From NCBI GenBank assembly GCA_944386475.1, contig CALXBH010000036.1:1-35574 (forward strand): a DNA stretch of 35,574 nt, in the 5' to 3' direction. Position numbers and translations under genes: made by a program. The stretch comes from an uncultured Clostridia bacterium. Lineage in GTDB: Bacteria > Bacillota > Clostridia > Oscillospirales > Ruminococcaceae. The notes beneath the pieces were generated by a model that was not told where the DNA came from, did no database searches, and was given only the letters and a program-made list of their open reading frames with translations. Of this stretch, positions 1 through 11,141 are shown in pieces. Position 1 is the stretch's first letter. Each line of letters begins with the position of its first letter.

Positions 1-285
1 CGCCCGCCGGTGACGGGGGCAGGAGAGCCCGGGGAAAAGGCCTATACCTACCGGCTGGCAGGGCCTACCTGTTGAGCGGGGGATGTGATTGGGGACTATT
101 CCTTTGATGTGCCCCTTAACGTCGGCGATCAGGTGGTGTTTGAGGATATGGCTCTTTACACCATGGTCAAAACCAATACCTTTAACGGAATGCCTCTGCC
201 CGCCATTGTGTGGCAGGATGAAAAAAAGGCGCAGTATCTTGTCCGCGCCTTTGGCTATGAGGATTTTAAACATCGGTTGTCTTAA
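1..285 (+). pseudogene. nspC: Carboxynorspermidine decarboxylase, C-terminal part, interrupted by in-frame TGA
   Basis: Frame 1 from the window edge to the TAA at 283-285 reads as the C-terminal end of a PLP-dependent carboxynorspermidine/carboxyspermidine decarboxylase, a fold type III enzyme related to LysA that makes the last step of (nor)spermidine synthesis. Recognisable pieces are the GPTC motif with the catalytic Cys given across the dimer interface (codon 70-72), an AGD following it, then VFEDMALYTMVKTNTFNG and the terminal FGYEDFKHRLS. Between GPTC and AGD, where family members have a Leu, there is a TGA stop (73-75); a TTA to TGA change of one base would explain it. TGA ends other genes here, so it is a true stop. 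The downstream piece has a GTG (85) but no convincing ribosome site. Either a nonsense mutation or a sequencing error; most of the gene lies to the left. Confidence 0.72.
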
Positions 286-320
286 TCAGCCGTACAACAA
301 TTAAACTTTACCGTATAAAA

Positions 321-364
321 AAACCAGTTGCCGGAGACTATTTTGGGTCTCCGGCAACTGGTTT
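321..364. terminator. Bidirectional intrinsic terminator
   Basis: A perfect 18-bp stem (321-338 with 347-364) closes an 8-base loop. It has an A-run before it and T-rich sequence after it, so it can end both nspC (plus) and the convergent DUF4190 gene (minus), which stops at 374. Confidence 0.85.
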
Positions 365-373
365 TGGCAATTT

Positions 374-1144
374 TTAGATGTAAGGGGCTGGAAAGTCATA
401 GGAAAAATAATAACCCCCTTCGCTAATAGCAATCAGAATGAGAAGGAAGAATAATAAAATCGATAAAGCGATGGCAACGATGGATAAAATAAGGCCGGCC
501 TTCGCGAATCCCTGTTTCTGGGATTTTAAGCTTAACGCGCCAAAGATGATTCCAAGAATATCAAATATAAAACCGCCGAACATAAAGCACATCCCTAAAA
601 TCCCCATCACCAGGGAAGCGACCGCTAATCCATTTTTACTGGGATCTCCGGGCGGCTGCATAAAGGGAGGCCGTCCGGGTACACCGTAAGGATTAAAGGG
701 CGGTTGTTGGTTTTGGTATGGCGGTTGATAACCGGGGGTTTGTTGCTGGGGATTGGAGGAAGGCGCTTGATAGCCGGGAGCCGGTTGCTGAGCATTTGGA
801 TAAGGCGTCTGGTAACCGGGAGCCGGTTGGGACGGTTGCTGATAGGCAGGCGGATGCGAATAAGGGGCAGCCGGGGGAACTGAGGGCTGAGGATCTGTCT
901 GCGGCGCCGCCATAGGCTGTTGGCCGGAGGAAGGCGTCGGGCCGTTGGGAGAGGGCGCATGAGGAATGCTGGTTGGCTGGGGATTCTGTTGAACCGCTTG
1001 CGGAGAAAAAGCGGGTGCATTGGCGGCGGTATTTTCTGTCGTCTGCTGCGTGGGAACAGATTCCTCATTCAGCAGGGCGCCGCAGGTGGTACAAATTTTG
1101 CTGTCTTCCGAAACGGGGCCGCCGCATGTGGGACATTTGTTCAT
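374..1144 (-). CDS. Zinc-ribbon, Pro/Gln-rich, DUF4190-type membrane protein
   Basis: A 256-residue protein with three parts. An N-terminal zinc ribbon has Cys4, Cys7, Cys18 and Cys21. A low-complexity linker (about residues 30-165) is rich in Pro, Gln, Tyr and Ala with loose repeats of the type PGYQxPYxN. The C-terminal module has two hydrophobic stretches (about 171-206 and 214-240), the second passing through a Gly/Ala-rich run, as in DUF4190 proteins. The start is supported by GGAGGAG about 6 bases upstream. Proteins of this plan are common in Clostridia and have no established function; the ribbon would face the cytoplasm. The linker repeats produce long overlapping open frames that are not genes. 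Confidence 0.8.
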   Translation of the reverse strand: MNKCPTCGGPVSEDSKICTTCGALLNEESVPTQQTTENTAANAPAFSPQAVQQNPQPTSIPHAPSPNGPTPSSGQQPMAAPQTDPQPSVPPAAPYSHPPAYQQPSQPAPGYQTPYPNAQQPAPGYQAPSSNPQQQTPGYQPPYQNQQPPFNPYGVPGRPPFMQPPGDPSKNGLAVASLVMGILGMCFMFGGFIFDILGIIFGALSLKSQKQGFAKAGLILSIVAIALSILLFFLLILIAISEGGYYFSYDFPAPYI

Positions 1145-1479
1145 AGTGACTCCTCCATTTGCTGATAGATAAAAGCCTGCGAAAGCCGCTGCCGGCTTTT
1201 GATAAGCAGTTATTCTTATTTATATATTTATATTGCAAAAATTACATATATTGTTCATCTTTTGTTAATTATACCATACAAAAGCAAAATGCGCAAATAT
1301 TTTTACCCCTTTTAAAGCTTAAGCTTGTTCATAAAAAACAGGACACAGGCAATAAATCTGCATGGAACAGGTGCCCATATGGTTTGGACATTTCGCTGCG
1401 GAAAAATGCCAAAAAAGCCGGCGATCAACTGCGCAAGAAGGCACTTTGACAAAATTTGCAAAATAAATGGCAGGATGGC
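1145..1479. other. Intergenic region, AT-rich, no gene seen
   Basis: Between the divergent DUF4190 gene and oadB. It contains a small stem (AAAGCCG/CGGCTTT, about 1183-1200) close to the DUF4190 start and a very AT-rich stretch (1205-1330) that probably holds the DUF4190 promoter, but I could not fix one. Open frames here have no ribosome site or family resemblance. Confidence 0.5.
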
Positions 1480-1508
1480 TTGCACTAAAGCCTGTTTCTT
1501 GCTATACT
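1480..1508 (+). promoter_or_regulatory. Sigma-A promoter of oadB
   Basis: TTGCAC (1480-1485), a 17-base spacer, and TATACT (1503-1508) preceded by an extended -10 TGC. It lies about 70 bases upstream of the oadB start. Confidence 0.75.
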
Positions 1509-1575
1509 AAAAAAGTATTGGCCTATTTGGCAATTCAAAGATTGTTAATAGAAAAGAAAGGTTGTGTAACATTCG

Positions 1576-2697
1576 GTGGAAGTTCTGTACGAAAACCTAT
1601 TGCAGATCACATGGCAGCAGGTTGTAATGTGGGTCATCGGCGGTGTGCTGATCTTTTTGGCGATCAAAAAAGAAATGGAACCGTCTTTGCTGCTTCCCAT
1701 TGGTTTTGGCGCGATTTTAGTCAACCTGCCCTTTTCCGGGGCGATCGATCAGGTGATCGACGGCGTGACGGAGCGAGGAGCGCTGTCCATCCTGTTTGAC
1801 GCGGGTATCGCCAACGAATTGTTCCCGCTGCTTTTGTTTGTGGGTATCGGCGCGATGATCGACTTTGGTCCGCTTTTAACGAATCCCAAAATGATGTTGT
1901 TTGGCGCAGCGGCCCAGTTTGGTATCTTCTTTACCCTGTCTATGGCGTCGCTGGTGGGCTTTGATCTCAACGATGCGGCCTCTATTGCCATTATTGGTGC
2001 GGCGGACGGACCGACCTCTATCTTTGTGGCGTCTTATTTTAACAGCAACTATCTGGGCCAGATCACCATGGCTGCTTATTCTTACATGGCGCTGGTACCG
2101 ATTATCCAGCCGGCGGTAATCAAACTGGTGACCACCAAAAAAGAACGGCGGATCCGGATGCACTATGAACAGAAAAAGATTTCCAAAACCACCCGTATTT
2201 TGTTTCCCATCCTGGTGACGATGATCGCGGGCTTAGTGGCTCCCCGCTCGGTAGCATTGATCGGATTTTTGATGTTCGGCAACCTGATTCGGGAGTGCGG
2301 CGTGCTGGACAGCCTGTCCGAGACGGCGCAGAAACAGCTGGCCAATCTCATCACGATTTTCTTAGGCATCACGATTGCCTCCCAGATGAAGGCGGAAAAC
2401 TTTATTACCTTCCCGACGTTGTTAATCCTGTTCCTGGGTCTGATCGCCTTTATCTTCGACACCTTTGCCGGTGTTGTGTTCGCAAAGATCCTCAATCTGT
2501 TTACCAAAAACAAGGTCAACCCCATGATCGGTGCGGCGGGTATTTCTGCGTTCCCCATGTCTGCCCGTGTGGTGCATAAAATGGGTCTGAAAGAGGATCC
2601 CCAGAACTTCCTGCTGATGCATGCGGCAGGGGCGAACGTTTCCGGGCAGATCGCGTCGGTTATCGCCGGCGGCCTGATCATCAGCCTGATCCACTGA
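1576..2697 (+). CDS. oadB: Na+-translocating carboxylic acid decarboxylase, beta subunit
   Basis: A 373-residue, highly hydrophobic protein of the OadB/GcdB/MmdB family. This subunit removes the carboxyl group from carboxybiotin and couples it to Na+ export across the membrane. The family signature is clear: GAADGPTSIF with Asp144 at the position of the Na+/proton-carrying Asp of OadB, and the late AAGANVSGQIAS segment that lines the cation path. About nine membrane segments can be traced. The GTG start follows an AAGAAAGG that is somewhat distant (about 14 bases), and no better start exists because the upstream in-frame codon is a stop. A small gamma-like gene follows after 22 bases, but neither the carboxyltransferase (alpha) nor the biotin carrier is in the window, so the substrate (oxaloacetate, methylmalonyl-CoA or glutaconyl-CoA) cannot be told. 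Confidence 0.9.
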   Translation: MEVLYENLLQITWQQVVMWVIGGVLIFLAIKKEMEPSLLLPIGFGAILVNLPFSGAIDQVIDGVTERGALSILFDAGIANELFPLLLFVGIGAMIDFGPLLTNPKMMLFGAAAQFGIFFTLSMASLVGFDLNDAASIAIIGAADGPTSIFVASYFNSNYLGQITMAAYSYMALVPIIQPAVIKLVTTKKERRIRMHYEQKKISKTTRILFPILVTMIAGLVAPRSVALIGFLMFGNLIRECGVLDSLSETAQKQLANLITIFLGITIASQMKAENFITFPTLLILFLGLIAFIFDTFAGVVFAKILNLFTKNKVNPMIGAAGISAFPMSARVVHKMGLKEDPQNFLLMHAAGANVSGQIASVIAGGLIISLIH

Positions 2698-2719
2698 TCG
2701 AAGAAAGGAATGGTGGAGA

Positions 2720-2905
2720 ATGAATAATTTTCAGTTCCATATTGATATCGAGCAGTTTTTAGACAGCTTTCAATACATGGGCCTTGGAATGTTAGGTATC
2801 TTTGTGGTGACCGTCGTTATTATGCTGGTCATTAAGCTCTTAGCGGTTGTTACCAATCGAGAGCCTAAAAAGGCAAAATCCCCCGATAATCAAAAGGCGG
2901 AATAA
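2720..2905 (+). CDS. OadG-like small membrane subunit
   Basis: A 61-residue protein with one membrane helix (about residues 20-42), a short acidic/aromatic N-terminus and a Lys-rich charged tail. Size, topology and place directly after oadB match gamma-type subunits (OadG and relatives), which tether the decarboxylase complex and stabilise it; sequence similarity in this group is weak, so the call rests mainly on context. A purine-rich ribosome site (GGTGGAG) precedes the ATG. Its last 41 bases overlap the 3' end of the convergent radical SAM gene. Confidence 0.65.
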   Translation: MNNFQFHIDIEQFLDSFQYMGLGMLGIFVVTVVIMLVIKLLAVVTNREPKKAKSPDNQKAE

Positions 2906-3776
2906 AGCTTTCCTTGGCGGTTTCTCCCTGCTGGATATAGGCGTCCTCCACACCGATGGAGAGGGCGAAATCAATTAGCTCATCGTATTCCTCTTGGGTG
3001 ACGGTGCGGTTGATTTCCGGGTAATACCGGACGAATTCCATGGGGGTATACTGATTCATGATGCTTAAAATAATCCGGTCCCCATGGGTTTCATGGAGGT
3101 ACCGGATTATTTTTTTGGAATCCTCCACCATCCCGGGGAGCAGCATATGCCGGACGATGACCCCTTTTTGCAGAATGCCGTCCCGGTCAAACTGGGGAGA
3201 TCCTGTCTGCTTCACCATTTGGGCAAGGCTTTTTTGGGCCCATTCCCGGTATCCGGGCGCCCGGGAATATTTTTGGGCCAGCCGTGCGTCGAAATATTTA
3301 AAATCGGGCAAAAAGATATCCACTGTCCCTTTCAGCGCCCGGATGGTCTCGGGGGTCTCGTAGCCGCTGGAATTATACACAACAGGGATGCAAAGCCCCT
3401 TTTGCCGGGCGAGCTTAATCCCCTGGATAATCTGGGGGACAAAGTGGGTGGGGGTGACTAAATTGATGTTGTGGGCCTTTTGTCCCTGCAGCTCCAGGCA
3501 GATGTCGGCAAACCGTTCGGTGGAGATGAGCAGGCCGTCCTGCTGGGTGCTGATCTCCCGGTTCTGGCAAAAGACGCATTGCAGGGTGCAGTGGGAAAAA
3601 AAGATCGTCCCCGACCCGGCTGTCCCGGACAGGCAGGGCTCCTCCCAAAAGTGGAGGGCGGCGCGGGCCGCTTTGATCCTGTCCCCCGCCTGGCAAAAGC
3701 CTTTTTCCCCGTGCAGGCGGTCGGCGCCGCAGTTTCGGGGACACAGGGTGCAGTGAGCTAAAACAGACAGATCCAT
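2865..3776 (-). CDS. Radical SAM protein, PflX/PflA-like (COG1313 type)
   Basis: A 303-residue radical SAM protein. The SAM [4Fe-4S] cluster motif is Cys63-x3-Cys67-x2-Cys70, preceded by four more Cys (9, 12, 16, 28) in a CPRNCG context typical of the PflX group, which may bind a second metal centre. The body fits the partial TIM barrel of activase-like enzymes, with HNINLVTPTHFVPQI and an NSSGYE motif. PflX proteins resemble pyruvate formate-lyase activases but their substrate is unproven. No glycyl-radical enzyme lies nearby, so an activase role cannot be supported by context. An AAGGAG sits 11 bases before the ATG. It ends inside the convergent oadG-like gene. Confidence 0.85.
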   Translation of the reverse strand: MDLSVLAHCTLCPRNCGADRLHGEKGFCQAGDRIKAARAALHFWEEPCLSGTAGSGTIFFSHCTLQCVFCQNREISTQQDGLLISTERFADICLELQGQKAHNINLVTPTHFVPQIIQGIKLARQKGLCIPVVYNSSGYETPETIRALKGTVDIFLPDFKYFDARLAQKYSRAPGYREWAQKSLAQMVKQTGSPQFDRDGILQKGVIVRHMLLPGMVEDSKKIIRYLHETHGDRIILSIMNQYTPMEFVRYYPEINRTVTQEEYDELIDFALSIGVEDAYIQQGETAKESFIPPFDYRGILPF

Positions 3777-3829
3777 GGGGGTGAACGCTCCTTTTTGTTG
3801 AGAGTACTTTTTGTTGACTAATTGGCAAT

Positions 3830-3892
3830 TCCGCCGGTTGCCCCGTTAGGAGGCTAACGCTTTGCGTTTGTCCCTCGAGCCACTCTGTGGCT
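3830..3892 (-). promoter_or_regulatory. Structured leader of the radical SAM gene
   Basis: Between the TATAAT-type -10 and the ribosome site of the radical SAM gene, the minus-strand leader can form an AGCCAC/GTGGCT hairpin and then an imperfect GAGG...AACGC-AAA-GCGTT...CCTCC hairpin. It resembles no riboswitch class that I can name with confidence and could instead be a palindromic intergenic repeat. Confidence 0.3.
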
Positions 3893-3901
3893 ATTATACC
3901 A
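3893..3901 (-). promoter_or_regulatory. Extended -10 of the radical SAM gene promoter
   Basis: On the minus strand TGGTATAAT gives a consensus extended -10; the -35 upstream is poor. It points away from the flavin reductase promoter 40 bases away, so the two genes are transcribed divergently from a shared region. Confidence 0.5.
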
Positions 3902-3934
3902 CGGAAATAGCGGCGAAGTAAACGCCGGGGGTAC

Positions 3935-3963
3935 TTGCGCCGCTTCCAGCGGTATGGTATCCT
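3935..3963 (+). promoter_or_regulatory. Promoter of the flavin reductase gene
   Basis: TTGCGC (3935-3940), a 17-base spacer, and TATCCT (3958-3963) with an upstream TGG extended -10. The transcript would start about 55 bases before the ATG and includes a small CCGGGAA/TTCCCGG hairpin. Confidence 0.5.
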
Positions 3964-4023
3964 AAAAGTAAGAGAAGGTTTCCGGGAATTTTCCCGGCAA
4001 GTAAAGAGAATGGAGACGTGTTT

Positions 4024-4620
4024 ATGAGCAAAGTCAGCTGGAAGGGCGGCGCGATGTTAGCGCCCTTGCCTCCGGTTATGGTCACCTGTGGGAGCAAAGA
4101 AGCGCCCAACGTTTTAACGGTAGCCTGGACGGGGATCCTCAACACCATCCCGCCCAAAACCTATATTTCCGTGCGGCCCTCCCGGTATTCCTACGAACTG
4201 ATTAAACAGACGGGAGAGTTTGTCATCAACCTCACCACTACGCCACTGGTGAAAGCGGCGGATTTCTGCGGCGTGCGTTCCGGCCGGGATGTGAATAAAT
4301 TCGAAGCGATGGGGCTTGCGACCCAGCCCGCCGAAAAGGTAGGATGCCCTATGCTCGCCCAAAGCCCCTTAAACATCGAATGCAGGGTGACGGATGTAAT
4401 CCCGTTAGGCAGCCACGACATGTTTATAGCGGACATCGTCGCAGTAGACGTGGAGGAAAGCTGCATCAACGACAAGGGAAAACTGTGCTTAGAGCGGGCC
4501 TCTTTAGCGGCGTTTGCCCACGGGAGCTATTACGAGCTGGGAAAAAAGATCGGGAGCTTTGGCTTTTCGGTGCGCAAAAAGCGCAAAAAGAACCCTCATT
4601 ACAAGCCGAGGAAAAAATAA
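4024..4620 (+). CDS. Flavin reductase family protein (FMN-binding)
   Basis: A 198-residue protein of the flavin reductase-like domain family (DIM6/NTAB type, PF01613), which bind FMN in a split-barrel fold. Typical features are the N-terminal LAPLPPVMVTCG, the NVLTVAWTG strand, the ISVRPSRYSYELI stretch, a GEFVINL segment, and the SGRDVNKFE loop. The C-terminal tail (about the last 20 residues) is strongly basic. I chose the ATG at 4024 rather than the GTG at 4018 because the GGAG at 4012-4015 is correctly spaced only for the ATG. Such proteins reduce or hold flavin for unidentified redox partners; the neighbours do not reveal one. Confidence 0.85.
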   Translation: MSKVSWKGGAMLAPLPPVMVTCGSKEAPNVLTVAWTGILNTIPPKTYISVRPSRYSYELIKQTGEFVINLTTTPLVKAADFCGVRSGRDVNKFEAMGLATQPAEKVGCPMLAQSPLNIECRVTDVIPLGSHDMFIADIVAVDVEESCINDKGKLCLERASLAAFAHGSYYELGKKIGSFGFSVRKKRKKNPHYKPRKK

Positions 4621-4674
4621 CAGCGTCTTCTCCTTCGCGGAGGGGAGGATGAGGGTTACGGGAGGGAAACGGCC

Positions 4675-5577
4675 ATGGCCTATTGTTCCAAAAACCACCT
4701 GTTTGATTTTGAGCTCCACGACACCCTGGTGAAAAGGATCGCCCTTGCAGGCGGCGACTGCACCTGCGAGCTTTATGCGCTTAACATCCACAAGGGGGCG
4801 GAGCAAAACAAGCGATCCACCGACATGTGTATTGACGGCGCAAAAGTGCTGCTTAAAAACGCACGCCTTGTGTCTGTTATGGTCCCGGATGAAGATACGG
4901 CCAAACGAACGGAGGATTCCTGCACATATACAAGCTGCCGGCCGCTTTCCCGAGAGGAAATAAGTGTCCTGAAAGGCAAGCTGTCCCACTGTTGGCTGTG
5001 GATTAACGGGATCGATGAAATCTCAAAACAAGGGCCCTGGGTGTATGAAGTGGAGTGCAGCGCCTACCAGACAGGTAGTTCGGCGGCGGAATACGACTAC
5101 CTTCTCCTTCGCCTGGCCTTTGATGAGGTAACAATTTGCTGGGAGGATTATCGCTTTGCCGCCTGGTATGAAAAAATCAAACAATATGATACCAGCCTCC
5201 GCGTTGTGACAAACGGCGGGGAAGAACTTTTAACCGTTCATGTCACCGCCAATGACGAGAACGAGGACCATCCGCACCGGACCTTGGGGGTAACCCTGCC
5301 CTCCGGGGAACTTTATGGAAACGGCCAGAATATGGCTGAGGCCCTGCTGGAGATCATTCAAAGGCTGCCGGAAGATTGGCAGGTCAAAAGCTGTTTTACC
5401 TGCCGGCACGGCCAATTTTGCCCATACGGAAATGCGGATAACGAGATTTTCTGTATGCGGGGATTGGATCCCCAGACTATTCCCCAGCTGTGCGACTGGA
5501 TGGTGGACTTTGAGGAAATGGACAAGCGTTCCCGCACGGTGTTTTCTCTCTGTGAGGAGTATCAGCCCATGGAATAA
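4675..5577 (+). CDS. Unrecognised protein with C-terminal Cys cluster
   Basis: A 300-residue soluble protein preceded by a good GGAGGG site 8 bases before the ATG, 54 bases after the flavin reductase gene and likely co-transcribed with it. I do not recognise the N-terminal two-thirds, which is rich in Asp, Glu, Cys and Trp. The C-terminus holds Cys240-x2-Cys243-x5-Cys249-x10-Cys260, an arrangement able to bind zinc or an iron-sulfur cluster, with a CPYGN turn inside and another Cys near the end. From memory the spacing recalls the C-terminal pattern of DUF6304-like proteins, a weak comparison. No signal peptide or membrane segment is present. Confidence 0.75.
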   Translation: MAYCSKNHLFDFELHDTLVKRIALAGGDCTCELYALNIHKGAEQNKRSTDMCIDGAKVLLKNARLVSVMVPDEDTAKRTEDSCTYTSCRPLSREEISVLKGKLSHCWLWINGIDEISKQGPWVYEVECSAYQTGSSAAEYDYLLLRLAFDEVTICWEDYRFAAWYEKIKQYDTSLRVVTNGGEELLTVHVTANDENEDHPHRTLGVTLPSGELYGNGQNMAEALLEIIQRLPEDWQVKSCFTCRHGQFCPYGNADNEIFCMRGLDPQTIPQLCDWMVDFEEMDKRSRTVFSLCEEYQPME

Positions 5578-5632
5578 GGGCTTTTTCCTATAACGATTAT
5601 TACTTTTATCGGTTTCCCCCGAAATAAAATCA

Positions 5633-5665
5633 CCCCCATCGCCGCGGCGGTGGGGGAGATTTTTT
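5633..5665. terminator. Intrinsic terminator between convergent genes
   Basis: A GC-rich inverted repeat (CCCCCATCGCCG with CGGCGGTGGGGG) followed by six T residues on the plus strand. It ends the gene at 4675-5577 and, with a weaker T tract on the other strand, probably also glmS. Confidence 0.75.
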
Positions 5666-5679
5666 GCATCAAGCGATTC

Positions 5680-7500
<1,821 letters not shown>

Positions 7501-7539
7501 AATGTTAATCCCTTTCAGGTGTTGTTTTTTAAGATAATG

Positions 7540-7690
7540 GACAGCCTTTTTGTTCCACAGTTGCCTGTGTATTTGTAGGCTGTCTGACGACCCCGGATAC
7601 TCCAGGGGCCGGGAGAGCACCCGCCGAAATTTTCGATGACTCTCCACCTCGTTAACCCGGTTAAAAACGGGTCTGGCGCTTTCTCGTCCT
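7540..7690 (-). ncRNA. glmS ribozyme (glucosamine-6-phosphate riboswitch)
   Basis: The minus-strand leader of glmS matches the conserved core of the glmS self-cleaving ribozyme: the AGCGCC at the cleavage site (cut expected between A at 7680 and G at 7679), a downstream GAC/ACGAGG segment, ATCGAAAATTTCGGCGG and GTGCTCTCCCGG, then peripheral stems including GACAGCC/GGCTGTC (7540-7546 with 7578-7584). In Firmicutes this RNA cleaves itself when glucosamine-6-phosphate binds and so lowers glmS expression. It lies in the usual place, about 40-180 bases before the glmS start. Confidence 0.93.
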
Positions 7691-7765
7691 GTGCGCTCTG
7701 CCGGGATGGTCCGGTTTGTTCTGCAGCCTCCTTTTTCATCAATTTGCACAGAAAGATACAATTCT

Positions 7766-7793
7766 ATTTTACAGGAAAATGAAAAAAAGTCAA
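7766..7793 (-). promoter_or_regulatory. Promoter of glmS
   Basis: On the minus strand TTGACT (7788-7793), a 16-base spacer and TAAAAT (7766-7771). The transcript would begin near 7760, about 80 bases before the ribozyme cleavage site. Confidence 0.5.
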
Positions 7794-7960
7794 TCCCAAA
7801 AGAGGAAAGGGGGCCGCCGCAGCGTACAGAATCCAAAGCTGAAACCGGAACATGGGGCATCACAAAGGAAAAACAGGCATAAAACAGCCGTTTTATATAG
7901 TGTATGCGTTATTTTCAAAAAAAGACGGAAAAAGGGAGTGCCTGAAAAACATTCCCTAGA

Positions 7961-8003
7961 AAAACCATTTGCCGCCCATGCTTTATGGACGGCAAATGGT
8001 TTT
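7961..8003. terminator. Hairpin terminator downstream of the VTT gene (repeat type A)
   Basis: An 18-bp stem with one mismatch (7961-7978 with 7986-8003) and a 7-base loop, flanked by A-runs and T-runs on both sides, downstream of the minus-strand VTT gene. Stem and loop closely resemble the hairpins at 13921 and 30581. A decayed GGGAGTG...CATTCCC motif just before it (about 7934-7956) resembles the type B hairpins. Confidence 0.75.
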
Positions 8004-8054
8004 CTCGTTAAATTAACTCGATATTTCTATTTTGCACCATGTCTTTAGCGGTTG

Positions 8055-8810
8055 TTATTCTTCCGGCTGATTATCATTTCCGGTTCCTTTTCGCAGCTTG
8101 CGGCGTTTTTCCAGGTAGTTCATCAGGCGCTCGTTAACAAAGATTCCCGCGATTCCCACCACACCGGTAATTAAGAAAACCACGACGCTTAAAACAAGAT
8201 TCCCGTTGTTGATAGAGGAACCTACAAAGGTGGAGGAAATCACCGAGGGAATCCGGGCGAAGGTGGAGATCAAAAAGAACCGCAAAGGGCGGATCGTCGT
8301 CAGAGGTACCAGATAGGTGAGGACATCTTTAGGCGTCCCAGGGATAAAAAACAGGATAAAGACAATCAGCTCCAGCCGTTTTTCGTTGTGCATAAACTTG
8401 AACCGGTGGAGCTTTTCCTCCGAAACCACCTTGCTGACAAAGGAGTAGCCCAAAAGCTTTACCATATAAAAGATGATGATTGTACCGATTAAAACGCCCA
8501 GCAGGCAGGTGAGCATCCCGCCCACTGTGCCGTACAAAAGCCCCGAGATAATTTCAATGGGTTCGCCGGGGATGAGGGCCACAATCACCTGCAAGATCTG
8601 GATGCCGGTCATAATCAGCCAGCCCCACACGCCAAAGGAGTGGATGTATTCCTGCAGCTGCTGCCGGGCGGCTTCGTCTTTTAACGAAATAATCCAGGGA
8701 AGAAGCTTGATAGTAACGCCGACGATTACCAGGAGGATGATTCCTAAAATGATAAATTTAATAAAGGACTTTTTATCATTTTTTATGGTGGCTTTTGTTT
8801 CCTTTTTCAT
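8055..8810 (-). CDS. TVP38/TMEM64 (VTT domain) membrane protein
   Basis: A 251-residue integral membrane protein of the VTT/SNARE-associated DedA-like group. Visible elements are an N-terminal helix (about 16-38), the VTT hallmark PGEPIEIISGLLYG with its re-entrant-loop character, a Gly-rich helix (GGMLTCLLGVLIGT), the FFIPGTPKDVLTYL second signature, and a basic C-terminal tail ending in a Lys/Arg-rich stretch. Bacterial relatives are thought to take part in membrane lipid transport or scrambling; the exact role here is unknown. The ATG at 8810 is chosen for its GGAGG 8 bases upstream and the lack of conserved sequence before it. Confidence 0.88.
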   Translation of the reverse strand: MKKETKATIKNDKKSFIKFIILGIILLVIVGVTIKLLPWIISLKDEAARQQLQEYIHSFGVWGWLIMTGIQILQVIVALIPGEPIEIISGLLYGTVGGMLTCLLGVLIGTIIIFYMVKLLGYSFVSKVVSEEKLHRFKFMHNEKRLELIVFILFFIPGTPKDVLTYLVPLTTIRPLRFFLISTFARIPSVISSTFVGSSINNGNLVLSVVVFLITGVVGIAGIFVNERLMNYLEKRRKLRKGTGNDNQPEE

Positions 8811-8845
8811 ATAGCATCCTCCGCGGCTTTTCACTCTCTGTTTTT

Positions 8846-8874
8846 AGCATAGCAAAATAAGATGTAAAATTCAA
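8846..8874 (-). promoter_or_regulatory. Promoter of the VTT gene
   Basis: On the minus strand TTGAAT (8869-8874), exactly 17 bases, and TATGCT (8846-8851) with extended -10 TGC. Starts about 30 bases before the ribosome site. Confidence 0.7.
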
Positions 8875-8942
8875 CGGATAAGTTATGAAGAACTTCCTAC
8901 AGTTTTCTTACAATGCATTGCTATGTGTGTCTTGAGCGCACA

Positions 8943-8978
8943 AAAAGGCCGCCCGATGTTTATAAAGGGCGGCCTTTT
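8943..8978 (-). terminator. Terminator of the asnA-glnN unit
   Basis: A perfect 12-bp stem AAAAGGCCGCCC with GGGCGGCCTTTT and a 12-base loop, followed on the minus strand by five T residues, 12 bases beyond the glnN stop. Confidence 0.88.
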
Positions 8979-8989
8979 GGCGGATAAGG

Positions 8990-11080
<2,091 letters not shown>

Positions 11081-11141
11081 GAAAAAACCTCCGCTTTTCG
11101 ATGTTCTCTCTTATCCGGTCACGGGCACGTGTACGGCCCGG

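Noticed and set aside
73-75. TGA in nspC as a selenocysteine codon next to the catalytic Cys
   Set aside because: The family has Leu here, the following bases give no convincing SECIS-like hairpin, and other genes in the window stop with TGA.
625-1068. Second open frame on the minus strand inside the DUF4190 gene
   Set aside because: It is produced by the Pro/Gln-rich repeats read in another frame and has no ribosome site.
2865-3776. Sulfatase maturase (anSME) to serve the sulfatase at 24719
   Set aside because: The protein is PflX-like, short, and lacks the extra C-terminal cluster-binding Cys set (SPASM) of anSME.
3777-3895. c-di-GMP-I riboswitch before the radical SAM gene
   Set aside because: An ACGCAAAGC-like stretch is present, but the conserved GAAA tetraloop, its receptor and the rest of the core are not.
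7501-7863. Long N-terminal extension of GlmS
   Set aside because: GlmS needs Cys immediately after Met; the extension is ribozyme sequence.
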